A DNA stretch of 64,000 bases, taken from Blastomussa wellsi (taxonomy: Eukaryota; Cnidaria; Anthozoa; Scleractinia; Plerogyridae). Numbering within the stretch: the stretch's first letter is position 1; each line of letters opens with the position of its first letter. The notes under the pieces were generated by a model. The model saw only the letters and a program-made list of their open reading frames with translations. It searched no databases and was not told the origin of the DNA. The stretch lies in contig OX393571.1 in assembly GCA_947652115.1 (NCBI GenBank), forward strand, positions 18,595,379-18,659,378, given 5' to 3'. This document shows positions 33,101-43,223 of the stretch, in pieces. The translations under genes were made by a program, and so were the position numbers.

Positions 33101-35533
33101 CTCTCCATTGAGGTAAGGAATACGGTATATAAACAAATATGGTCGGGATCGGGATTACTCGAAAAAAGTGTCCGGGATTACGGGATTGGGCGGAAATTTT
33201 GGTCGGGATAGCGGGATTGAAGAACCCTATTGGGGACCCTCTCAACTGAATGCTGCTTTAATGCGCGCGCTGGAGAGTGTGGAGTGGTTCGTTTTACGTC
33301 CCAGTTTTTTGTTTTAGACAAGTCGAAATCGATTCCAATTAGAATAGGCGGACAAACAGCTTGGGAAGCAGTCAGGAACGACTTCATCGAAAACAAAGAG
33401 AAGATTTTTTCAAAAGATTACGAATTGCACGGTAGGTGTGCTTTCCTGTTTTGTTAACCATTTTTTAATAACTTACCACAACAATCACTGTTAAGCTTAA
33501 CTTGTATTTTGAGTTTTTCCTTGTTTCCTTGCATTCGCTAACACTGTAGTACTGTATCACACGATAACTCTTCAAAACACAACAGCACCAAATTTCTAAA
33601 TTCTTAAAGAACAGTCCAAAACAGGCGCTTGTTGACGCTCGCAATTCCGTCAAATCCTACTTCCATGATTTAATTGTCTGATCGCAATAAACGCCGGACT
33701 GGTTACTGGAAATGCGTAAATGTATACTTTACCAGAACAGGAGACAATTTAGAATTAACTTTTGAGACCGTCACCACTGAAAACGGATTTCAGAAACAAA
33801 TCTGAAGAGCCAATGGAAATGAGCTGAAATGCTGAAACTCAAAGAAGATAAACGGTAGGTCAAAACTTCATTGAATTGAAACATATGGCAGTGGTAATCT
33901 TGTTCAATTGTATTTAAAAACAAAGGAAATGCTTAAGAACTGCGAAGCTAAATGACTAGGATGTGTTTTCACTCGCCAAGTTACAAGGGACGGGAGCAGC
34001 ACGGGAAAGGGCGGGAGGTGGGAAATAAAGGTACGGGAACCGGGAGAGCAGGGTACGGGAGGCGGGAGATTTTGACCCCCCTGTCCCCCCCCACAATTTT
34101 GGGAAGAATCTGCATTTCCTGCATTGTTCGAGCACGAATTTCAGCTGAAATTTCGAGTTACTCATGATTTTGAACCTTACGGACACCCAGTTCGCATGTT
34201 ATTAGTATGATTTGTCGCTACGAAAAATAACAAAAAATATTTTTTGCCAGAAGTATATCTAGCTTGAAAATGTTCTATCTTATAAGCATAATAATTGTTT
34301 TCTTTGAAATTGGACCAAAAACGCCTGACTCTTACTTGATCGATATTCTAGCGTAAAGGTCGAGCTTTTAAGCATAAAAATTGAAAAACTCTAATCTTAT
34401 TTTTAAATTGCCTTATTCTGCGAGCATTCCTTCGCATGACCGAGGCTCGTTTTTCTATCAAAACTTCACGTATACATTCTCATATTCTCTCCGTCAGCTG
34501 TAAGTTTCGAATTTCTTGTGGACTTCCTCATACATACAAAAATTCATTTTTCGAATATTGAAGCCTGTTCTTGTGAATTCGGTTACCGTAAACATATATA
34601 ACATATCTTCATCATTTGGGTTAGCCGTTTTAAAAAAGCACGTTCTTTTATGTTTCTATTTGGAAGAGATGCATTTTTAGTATTACTGAACCTAGGCGCC
34701 TCAATGATCAAACAAAAAAGAACATTTAAGGTGCGAACACAAAGAGGGACACGTCACAGGTACATGTCATAGCAACAGGTAGCTGGGAAAAAATCACAAC
34801 ATGCACGGATACCGCAAGATAATGAGACGGAAATTAGGAGAGATAGAGAGGAGACGAAAATGAAATTGCGTGGTGCATGTAGCGGTGACGTATTTCAGCT
34901 CAGGACAGTTCATCAAGCGATAGTGTTGGGTACATGATTGATGTGTGTGGTATGAGTCAGAATAAATAAAAAACTAAGGAAAGGGTAGATAGATTAAGAT
35001 GAAATCGCATGTTCCATGTGAAAAACAACTATGAAATGACCAAGCGGTTACGTATTTCAGCTCAGGACAGTTCATCAAGCGACAGTGTTGTGAACAATTG
35101 CTACACATTTTATGACGTTGACACCACATGGGAGGAGGCCCGAAAGGAATGTCGAGAAATGGGAGCTCACCTTGTCACCTTGGAAACGACAGCGGAGTGG
35201 AACAAAGTGAAGAGCTTAATCGCGGAAAAAGTGACGACGAGTGGTAGCTACACGCACTGGTACATTGGACTGCGTAAAGAAAGTGGCGGGTGGAAATGGA
35301 AAAAGCGAGGCTCGCCTGATATCAATGTGGCTTCAAATGACAGCCGCTGGCAACCTGGTCAGCCTTCTACCAACACACCAGCAGAAAATTGTGGTGAAAT
35401 TAACTCAGAGTACCCACAAAATGTGCACGGGAGGCTTAATAATGTTAGATGCAATGTTAAATATCATGCTCAAGTGACCACATCAGACGGCAGTAACGCA
35501 CCACCACGAGGATACATCTGTGAAAACTATTGA
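30075..35533 (+). CDS. CTLD2: secreted C-type lectin-like protein, two coding exons
   Basis: Exon 30075-30129 (signal peptide, phase 1) joins exon 35061-35533 (one C-type lectin-like domain, stop TGA); the product is 175 aa. The first ATG of CTLD1 is ACG here, and translation is expected at the next ATG, which still gives a good signal peptide. The domain has CYTFYDVD, GAHLVTLET, HWYIGLRKE, GQPS in place of EPN/QPD, and GYICE. LNN replaces WND, so the Ca site is again incomplete. The coding intron is about 4.9 kb, mostly filled by nested transposons at 30256-34101. AATAAA follows at 35619-35624. Confidence 0.8.
30584..30808 (+). pseudogene. Outer transposon ORF, 5' piece before the insertion
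   Basis: An open frame (starts MSSGMCRVSYQ) runs up to the 6-bp target site of transposon copy 2 and resumes in frame after it at 33248. Disruption by insertion is therefore visible. Product unknown. Confidence 0.5.
31718..31878. mobile_element. Nested 161-bp MITE, 3-bp TSD
   Basis: Ends GCAGGGGCGGATCTAGG and CCTGGATCCGCCCCTGC; GTT is duplicated at 31715-31717 and 31879-31881. Copy 1 has the empty site, which proves the insertion. Confidence 0.85.
31920..32504 (+). CDS. Transposon copy 2 ORF, C-terminal part
   Basis: 194 codons whose last 157 match copy 1. The preceding part of the protein reads in another frame up to about 31935, so a small frameshift separates them. The acidic tail is kept. 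Function unknown. Confidence 0.5.
   Translation: MYSVRLCHKFRNAAKEGLKRSTHWSAHYFTNRKSWYPVPERAINLSAIPVLPPLPAVPMTPQRIQAMRDWAQTFGAAVRQRSVRQETTMGRAGTLPSYLYQKEIQPGEWVSLDQSTFQEQQRNGEQEDDSEDGILEYDSPSSGEESGDESFSNNDNEANDDTGAIPSLEREADVLLGRVSRFGRSIHFNSRIFF
33248..33431 (+). pseudogene. Outer transposon ORF, 3' piece after the insertion
   Basis: Continues the 30584-30808 frame after the duplicated target site, and includes SIPIRIGGQTAWEAVRNDF and ENKEKIF. A donor-like gtaggt follows at 33432. Family not recognised. Confidence 0.5.
34860..35060 (+). repeat. Local duplication of the CTLD2 intron-exon boundary
   Basis: The block 'gacgtatttcagctcaggac' with the following 20 bases occurs twice, with acceptors at 34898 and 35060, 162 bp apart. 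Use of the first acceptor would meet a stop codon soon after, so the second is the working site. Confidence 0.75.
35061..35533 (+). CDS. CTLD2 exon 2: C-type lectin-like domain
   Basis: Phase 1 entry, ends at TGA. It carries the whole domain and aligns with CTLD1 exon 2 along its length. Confidence 0.9.
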
Positions 35534-35618
35534 AGCTTAATCTTAAATATCATTACTTGTGACCTGTCTTATATAGTATATATCCCAAATGCTGTAAAAC
35601 GCAGTAAATTGTTAGTAA

Positions 35619-35624
35619 AATAAA
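35619..35624 (+). terminator. CTLD2 polyadenylation signal
   Basis: AATAAA about 85 bases after the stop codon. Confidence 0.55.
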
Positions 35625-35639
35625 ACGACTAACTGAAAA

Positions 35640-38257
35640 AAATCGCCATATTTCTTATATCTTACATTTTGTAGACAATACGAAAAATAATTAGCCTTGG
35701 TTTTCTTTGTTTGTTCTAGCTCACCTACGAGTTTTTACAAAGCCTTATTATAATTGACGATTCGAAAAAACTTGAGGCGTAGTTACGGTTATATTTTTTA
35801 GAAAGTGGAGCCAACATTTACAAAGTTAACACGTCGATAACTTGTTTCGGTACTTCGACAGGGTAGGATTTGCTGGTTCCTTTGCAATGCAGGGTTTTTT
35901 CTTAAATTTTTGTTTTGCAGGCTATTTTGTTTTTGTTTCCCCCTTCACGTTTCTAATGGTGCATTCCTTATGTACCAGGAGACAAGCTATTCTTTTAGCC
36001 TTCCAGAGGCTGGCTCGCTGAAAGAAGGAAAAGTCAAAACATGCTATTATGACTGGTTTAAGAATTATAACAATCCCAGAATGTCGTGCGTTTGGCTTAT
36101 TAATTCCTAATTGCATTTTCACATGTGTCTCTTTTTCTATGAGAACGTTCCTGATAATTAAATTAAATTAAATTAAAATAATAGAGAGTGCCGGTGCCCA
36201 TGTTGTCAACCCAGAATGCCATTCGGTCTTATCGCTCATCAAAGGGACAACGACGAATCACAACAAAGTGTACATTACGCGATACAATTGATTGGTTTAT
36301 TATCTTTAAACGATTGGCGTTATTTGAAGTATCTTTAAGCTTACCTCAATCAGTCTTTCTGAAGTCGTTCTAAAGTTTACTGGTGTTTTAATTTATCCAA
36401 CCCGAAATCAGCGAGCTGTGTGCTGTTAATCGGGTGTACTCAGATTTTAAATAGTTTCAAAAATATTTCATGCTCTAAATACCGTAAAGGTATGTCGTAC
36501 CGAGAACTTTTAAACCATTACCGATGGCCACAGATGCTACGGCGCTGTGAAACTCCAGAGAAGGCAATGAGAAACTATTAATAAGGCGTTTTTGCAATAA
36601 GTGAATGTCACTATGACTTAAATGAATTTATTCAAACGGTGCACGTGATAGATATGAGAAGAACATTTTATTGGTCAAGTAGCAACTCGATTGAAGAGGC
36701 AATACCGTTGGGCGTGGAGACAATAGAGAACAATTATAAACAAAGCCTCTAGCCCTGGTAACAATGAAGTCTATTGCAAAGGAGAACGAATGAAAAAATA
36801 GGTTTATAGGAGATGCTGGACTACCCAATTTTGTTTGTCGTCCAATAATGCCACTCCCTGTATTGCTGTTGAATCATTCAAAGCTTCTCGTCTTATTAAA
36901 GATCATCAGTGAAAGTTAGAAGGAGCAGACGAAAGGTGAGTAATAGCTCGAATTAACAGCCGAATATACTTTTCTTATACACAGTAGTCTACTGAACTCA
37001 ATAGTGTGTTTGCATGCATACGATTCGTCCTAGTATTAACATGTTCGTTTTGTTTCGTTTTATTGTTTCATTCAGCATGTTACATTATATTACAGGATAT
37101 ATTTAAAGAAGGCAAGAATGTAGGAGGGCACAATATAGTAAAAGACTAATTATGGCCCTTAGCATTAACATAAAATAATAAAGCAAACTATAGCTACGAG
37201 CAGAGATTGTTTGTAGGTGCTTGGGGTTGAGGGGAGAGGCACTAAGATAGTTGCAACAAGCATAATGCTAGTAATTACTGTGAGTAAGTGTAATGCTGCC
37301 GATAGGTTGGTGCAGAAACAGCGCTGATAAAAGTACATGCCTTCCTCTTGACACGACATCAAAACGTTCCGTTGGCCCTGACGAATACTTCCACGAGCAA
37401 ATATAGCACATAGCTGATCAGTCGAAGTAGAAAAGAGAAAATAAACTTTTCGGGAGTTTGTTCAGTCACCCTTTCCTTTCTTACAATCGCAAATATCGCA
37501 GCAGCTCAGAGCGATCGGAGAGCAAAACTGGTCAAATGAACCATGAACTCTTACGCTGCACTTGACAATGCGGGCTTAATGCGGACATCCAGGAAGCTGC
37601 GCACTTTGATGAAACAGAATTAGAATGGCTACCTTGTAAACTCTGCAGCAATAACCCTATAAACCTTATTCCAAAATGGCCTTTGATATATGCACATACA
37701 AATTGGCCCTTGTTGCCTCGTTCAAGATAAAATATTCTTTTGATTTTTGAACTTAAAAACGAGGAAAGAAGGGCTAATTTGAATACCAACAAAAGAATAT
37801 TAAGATGGTAGCCATTTTGGAATAAGGCGTATAGGTTTACTATTGTTATTAAAAGCTAGCCATGATTCAGGTCATGGTATGTGAACTCGTACTGGACCAC
37901 AAATGTGGGAGGTGTACGAACTGATTCCAATAAAGGACATTGGATTAAACACATCATGCAAGACGTTCGTGGAGTGAATTTAAAGCGCCATTTCAAACGC
38001 CTTGGATTGCTTATTAAGAGTAGAACAATAAAAAAGGTAAAGAAAAAGCCGGTTATAAAGTTATAATACAAAATGGAAGCTAAAGCTTTAAGCTGAATCT
38101 CAACGAGAATCTCACTTCTTCTTTGAATCAATTGCTAGCCGCTGCTCGAAAGAGTGAGCTTGCGCACTCATCGCAGACCACAACCGAAGGAGCGGCAAAA
38201 ATCGATCCTAACCTTTTCTGAAATGTTCATACTGAAAGGGATAAGCTAAGAAGAATT
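35640..38257. other. Intergenic region between CTLD2 and gene D
   Basis: The 3' ends of CTLD2 (plus) and gene D (minus) face each other here. No gene recognised. It includes the foldback element at 37651-37840 and a short 'aaatt' run near 36159-36177. Confidence 0.5.
37651..37840. mobile_element. Small MITE with TTATTCCAAAATGGC ends
   Basis: Left end 'cttattccaaaatggc' and right end 'gccattttggaataag' are inverted repeats, and the flanking 'aaccctataaa/tataggttt' extends them imperfectly. About 190 bp, non-coding. Confidence 0.7.
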
Positions 38258-38387
38258 TCATGTATTCGCCTCTGGCGTAGAACCGTCTTTAGAACGTGGT
38301 TCAAGTACAAGTTTGACTTTGTTGTTTTCATTCCCATCCATGAAAGGTTTCCATGAAGAATACAATGCCTCTGAAGCCAACTCGTCA
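38258..38387 (-). CDS. Gene D exon 5: cytoplasmic tail and stop
   Basis: Phase 2 entry after 'cttcttatttag'; begins DELASEALYSSWKP and ends at TGA (38258-38260). Confidence 0.5.
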
Positions 38388-41300
38388 CTAAATAAGAAGA
38401 ACATATACTGTTAGAATACAAATTGCGGCTACGATCAAAATCAATCAATAAATCAATGAATCTTTATTTAAACACGAAATCCTATCATAAAAATGGTCTT
38501 CCTAGGAGTCGTGTAAAAAATTACAAAGAACAAATTAACTTTATCACCAGAATAACATTACATTAACTAACAAACTAATTAACTAACCTTCAGTAAAAAC
38601 CTATGTAATAAAAATTTCTCTAATATACAGTGCAATATTTTTCCCAATTAGTTCGGTTCTAAACCAGTAGTATTTTAAAATATGGTGTAAATAACTAAAT
38701 ATGACATTTTTAGCACTGAGGAATATAACTCTCGAACGAACTACGGCGTGAGTAATGTGGCATCAAATGAATAAATAAAAAGATATTTGGAGAGGAAGCC
38801 ACATCAGCCTCAGCTGGTTTCCATGTGAGTCCTCTATCCAGGTAGAATTGGAATTTAGAAATGTTGGTTTATGAAGAGGGAGGATAACCGCAGAACCAGG
38901 AGAAAAACCCTCGGAGCAAGGAGAGAACCAACAACATTCTCAACCAACATATGGCAGGGAGGCGACCGTTCTAAATACCACTGCACCACCCTCGCTTCCC
39001 TAACAATGCAACTATAACTTTCGAGTTAGTCATAGGATAACCAGTGTGCATGTTATGGAGAATGTTTGTGAATCATGCAAGTTATTTATGCAAAAAAACA
39101 GTATTAAACAGGGGTTAAGGGTAAACGTCTATTTAAGGCTTAAACTTAAACAATTAGCTGGAAATGTCAGTACATTCTGGAGTGTCTTATGTCTTAACGT
39201 ATAAAAAGTAGTAACGTACTGGAGACAAATGACTGCCATTTCCTCTTGAAATCCTTGTTTCATCTTCTTAATTCTAAAACCAGAAAAAAAGCTACTTATA
39301 ATATAACACAAGCTACCGTTCTCCCCTAACAACCACGTGCACTCGCTCACTCAAAGCTTCCGCTCTCTACTGGTCTATATTATGCTTGCGCGCTCTGGAC
39401 GAAACACGTGCCGCCAACTGGCCTAAATTAGAGCAGATACATAAGGCAGATGAATTCATTGAGCTACTTGCTCGGAGCAAACCGGTTTTCGTAGTATACG
39501 GGTAGTATAGGTGCAAGAGGGATTTAATAGATGCATGTGACGTCTGTGCATGTCACAATGGCCAATGTATCTTGTGAAGAATCAGGTGAAGCTGGCAGGG
39601 AGCTAATATAAAATTATTTCAAAATTATCACTGAATATTACATGAGTTTTAAGGAGAGAGATGTGTACTGCAGTGGTGCTTACGTTCCGCCAAACCATCC
39701 GGGTAGTGTTACACTTATATAGGGAAATAACAAAGGCTTGACTAACAACCAATTAGGAAGCACGGTCAATCCGGTCAATTTGGGAAGACCTTACATAACA
39801 ATATGGCGTAGCAATGAGAACAGCAGATCATTAACATACGATTGTCGGTTGGTTCCAGTTGAAAAAATTTGGGTTTCTGGCAGTTAGCGTCCAGTTGGTA
39901 TAGTGGTAAGTGAGTGTATCCCGAGTAGAATTTTTCAATTCCCAATGTTTGGAATAAAATATTTTCTTTCTTTTTTGAAATAAAAATAGTGCAGAATGAC
40001 CTTCATGTAAAAATAAGTATGTGAGTAATCTGGTCCCGGTCAAAATTAAGTAAGGTCTTCTCTAATTTGATGCGAGGGCCCCCCGTGCTATACCGCCTAA
40101 TTTTTCGCAAGATACGTTGGCCATTTTGAATAATCAAACTCATGCATAGACGTCATGTGCATCTCAATAAATGACTCCTCCTGCGCCTACACGACCCAGA
40201 TATCGAAACCCGGTTTGCTCCAAGCAAGGTGCTCAGTGAATTCGTCTGCACAAATAAATAAATAAATTGGTCTACTCATCTGAAGAATACCACTGTTACC
40301 TATAATGGCATAGACCGTTTAATCAGCCTGTATGAATTTTGTAGAAAATAAAGGATAGTGTTATCCTCTTATGGAGTAATTCATCACAAGAGTACAAGAG
40401 TGCAAGAGTATTTAGCAAGTTGTACTTCGAGAACGAGTGACCTGAGTTTCGAGATCCACGCAAAGTCATCGTGTCGTGTTCTGTCTGGTTTAAGGTGATT
40501 TACTCTCACAGTGCCTAACCCACCCAGGTGCATAAATGGGTACTGGTGAATAAATTGCATGGTTTAACCCTATAAGTGACTTGCCTCCCATCCAGGGAAT
40601 GCCCTGTGAGGGAACAATCAAACCGAAGCACAGGAAACAGTGCCGGTTGGCCTAAAACAGTAGCAACTACTATCAAGGAGAACGGTGTAGGGACGGTCTT
40701 ACAAGGGCTGCTACACAGTTTGTCGCTGTCATCGTAGTAGTTATCATCAATGCATAACAGGTAATGGGTAAGTGGTAAGATTCAGAGGCGACTCACCGTT
40801 TCCAGCGTACAAAGATTGCGGCAGCAACAACTCCCGCCGTTGAAAGACATAACACCAATACAAGGGACACAGCGAGTACTGTGCTGCTCTTTCCCGGCTG
40901 TAAACTGGGGCTATCCCTGTTTGATTCACTTGGACCCGGGGTGTCCAGTAAAGGTTCTGATGATTTAGAATGTTCCGTGCTACGTGATATAATTGTCGAA
41001 GAAGTAGAAGTAATACTACTATTTTGTCTTTCTCTTTTTTGGGTAGATAATAAATTTGACGTGGCGGTGCTTTGTAAGTTTGTTCTGTTGCTCGCAGTCC
41101 CATTATTTATTTGTGAAGGTGTCGAAAAGGTTGAAAACAATTCTTTTTCTAGAGTAAAAGAAAAAATATTATTATAGCTGGTTACATAAAAGAATTACAA
41201 AAAAGTGATATCTTTCTACCTGAACAACTGTCGGGTATGGCAGCACATTTTAGATTGCAACACAAATAGATCTCTTCCAAAGTGAGGTACTTCCTTCATA

Positions 41301-42158
41301 AGTCTTGAATAACTTATGATATCCGAGATTACAAATTAAGCAAGCACACAACAGGATTAGTCTATTCTTATATTGCTTTACAGGAACCGGTTTCAGGACA
41401 AAATTAAGAAAAAATCGAAAACAGTGTTACTGTAAACTGCAAAAGAATTCTGATGTTCCCATAGCAGCGACGACGCATACTGCGATAAGTTTATATATGT
41501 TTTATCTTCTTCGAAAAATTTCCACTACCAATTGAAGCAAATTATTTAATAGTATTCTGGGTTGCGCTTTAGTCATATCTCTCGCTGCATATAGTTTAAT
41601 ATGATAATAAGAACAACGATAATATTTTACAATATTGCGGCACGTGTGTTAAATTTGCAGCGGAAATACAATCATGTATGTGCGCGCGCGTCCGGATACG
41701 AAGCATGCCACAAAACAATGTTTCCAAAAAATTGGAATTGCAGGTCATAAAGTTACTGAATGAGTATAATGAACACTGATGCACGGTCCTCGTCAAATCA
41801 TACATACTCGTGATCCTTAAAGAAACAACGAGGCAAAGTCTTCAGTCACTGATATTTCGTATTAATAAAATCCCGTTATATAGCGTGTATAAATGAATAT
41901 GGTTATAAGAAAACCTGATCAATAGCAATAACTGAGCGCACGCTTAAATTATGACTGTAGTTACGCAGCCAAGCTTTGAGTACAATACAATCATCTGGCT
42001 GCTTTCGTAAACGCACTCACACCACATAACATCGCTGAAATATTGTCCTATGTCTTACCTGACATTTTCGTCCTGTTCTTAAATGATCCTGACCGTGAAG
42101 AAAAGAAAAGCATCGATGTCATTAAGAGGGTGGCTAACAGTTTGGTATACAGCGACAT
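38258..42158 (-). CDS. Gene D: predicted small type-I membrane protein
   Basis: Five proposed exons, all joining in frame: 42059-42158 (signal peptide), 41220-41273 (short cysteine-containing piece, weakest), 40797-41148 (Ser/Thr-rich stalk and transmembrane helix), 39220-39273 and 38258-38387 (cytoplasmic tail to TGA). Intron phases are 1, 1, 2, 2. The stalk is rich in Ser, Thr and Asn, as in O-glycosylated receptors. The helix is LAVSLVLVLCLSTAGVVAAA, followed by a basic RWKR stop-transfer motif. The tail has about 60 residues, with a KKMKQG segment and an acidic-basic end. No known domain is seen, so ligand and function are unknown. Phase agreement across weakly conserved exons is the main support, and extracellular exons may be missing. 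Confidence 0.55.
38810..39000 (+). repeat. Dispersed repeat with 'gagaaaaaccctcgg' core
   Basis: The string 'gagaaaaaccctcggagcaa' followed by 'gagagaaccaacaac' is one I associate with a repeat widely dispersed in marine invertebrates; this is from memory and only one copy is seen here. It lies between gene D exons 4 and 5. Confidence 0.35.
39220..39273 (-). CDS. Gene D exon 4: juxtamembrane cytoplasmic segment
   Basis: A 54-bp phase 2-2 exon after 'tttctggttttag', encoding IKKMKQGFQEEMAVICL, with donor 'gtacgt'. Confidence 0.5.
39449..40248. mobile_element. Old foldback element with about 150-bp arms
   Basis: The left arm (about 39449-39600) and the complement of the right arm (about 40095-40248) align over their length at perhaps 70-75% by eye, sharing 'gaattca.tgagc', 'ggagcaaacc' and 'tgacgtct.tgcatg'. 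No coding sequence between them. It lies in the gene D intron between exons 3 and 4. Confidence 0.65.
40797..41148 (-). CDS. Gene D exon 3: Ser/Thr-rich stalk and transmembrane helix
   Basis: Phase 1 entry after 'cttttactctag', phase 2 exit at 'gtgagt'. About 80 residues of Ser/Thr/Asn-rich sequence precede a single hydrophobic helix and RWKR. Confidence 0.7.
41220..41273 (-). CDS. Gene D exon 2: short cysteine-containing piece (tentative)
   Basis: Phase 1-1, encoding IYLCCNLKCAAIPDSC. Its acceptor lacks a good pyrimidine tract. It is kept because frame and phase fit both neighbours. Confidence 0.35.
42059..42158 (-). CDS. Gene D exon 1: signal peptide
   Basis: Starts MSLYTKLLATLLMTSMLFF, runs 33 residues and ends in phase 1 at a perfect 'gtaaga' donor. 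Confidence 0.55.
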
Positions 42159-43006
42159 AGTGGGAAAACTCCTCTCGAAAATAGACAAAAATGGCAATTT
42201 ATGAGCAGAGAATCGTGTCCACAGTTGCAGGATATCTCTTGGCGTGCAAGCAGAGACTGATATTAATCTTCTTTTTCGTTTATTATTGTGTCGGTAGATC
42301 AAGAGGGTTCGCAACCCTCTCAGATATCCTGTCGACGTCACAACATACCATCAGCCAGCTCGCATATCAAATTTGGCTTCACAAGGCCATCAGGTCAGTT
42401 CTTGCACAAACATTTTGGTTTCAACTTTCCTTGTGTTACGACATTCTACCCTTGTAAGATTCTGGCACTAGAGCGTGAAAATTTCTACAGGAAGAAGATC
42501 AGGTGAAACTGAGTTTGGCTATTGACGTAACCATCAAGAAGCATCACTCAGTGTGTCGTATGCGCGTGGGTTATGATGTACACCCCACTACTATATATAT
42601 ATATAAGGCACTCTCAAATCATTCTGCTTCCCAGACAACTTCAACAACAACCTTTGTCCTAATCGAAAGGCATCTTTTAGCCCAGCTGAGATCTGGTTAG
42701 AAAATAGATGGCTATTGATATTTTCTGTTGTCAGTTTGCGCTTTGCATCAATATCTTCGCCAAATTATTTTCTTTGAAAATTACCACGTTTTCAACCGAG
42801 TTTCAACTTGACACTGCTTTTCTGAGTTGTTAGTGGGGTAGGTTGAGAGAGAGAGAGGTGATTGATTGTTGATTATATTACAGGTTCTGCTTTTAAATAG
42901 GTTATTTTACGGAACAGGAAACGAGAATTGTGCGCGTAATTCATTGTTCCCAGCTGAGGGTGTACAATATAATCAGCTGAATGTCAATAATAATGCCCCC
43001 TCGGAG

Positions 43007-43014
43007 TATAAAAA
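43007..43014 (+). promoter_or_regulatory. TATA box candidate
   Basis: TATAAAAA followed by about 150 bases without an upstream ATG and then the candidate exon at 43164-43223. Confidence 0.35.
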
Positions 43015-43163
43015 CAGCCGCGATCATCTTCACGGTCCTCTCCACCGTGAGCCCTGAAGGGCATTAGGGCGTTTTGATTTCCAAACGAAATAGGACTTGT
43101 CCAAAAAGCATATTTACCGGATTTGTCGTCGGTCGAGACCCAATTGCAAGTTAAAAAAGAAGC

Positions 43164-43223
43164 ATGTTTATACAATATTTACGTGGATTTTCGTTTTTGT
43201 ATCGTGTGAGCCTCCTGGTTCAG
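43164..43223 (+). CDS. Candidate first exon (signal-peptide-like), orphan
   Basis: First ATG downstream of the TATA candidate. It encodes MFIQYLRGFSFLYRVSLLVQ and is followed by a strong donor gtaagc. No matching downstream exon was found, so this may be chance. Confidence 0.25.

Larger units (their letters stand above)
30809..33241 (+). mobile_element. DNA transposon copy 2 (GAGGGTCCCC ends, 6-bp TSD)
   Basis: Same family and orientation as 26458-28575, with the same ends and TCAACT duplicated at 30803-30808 and 33242-33247. It retains about 120 bp that copy 1 lost and contains a probable intron donor at 31447-31452 (gtgagt). It also carries a nested 161-bp element at 31718-31878. It is inserted in the ORF of the outer transposon. 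Confidence 0.85.
30256..34101. mobile_element. Outer G-rich DNA transposon, interrupted by copy 2
   Basis: The left end 'ttttgtgggggggg' with 'acaggggggcggga' and the right end (complement of 'aattgtggggggggacaggg') form inverted repeats, followed inward by arrays of 'cgggag' motifs. Without the insertion at 30809-33241 it would be about 1.4 kb. Exact ends and target duplication are unclear. It lies in the CTLD2 intron. Confidence 0.65.

Noticed and set aside
35910..36373. Two short plus-strand frames downstream of CTLD2
   Set aside because: They lie past the CTLD2 polyadenylation signal and have no splice signals or domains.
39878..39960. tRNA-like stretch with 'ggtatagtggtaagt' A-box
   Set aside because: No consistent acceptor, anticodon and T arms follow, and the B-box is poor. 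At most a tRNA-derived SINE remnant.
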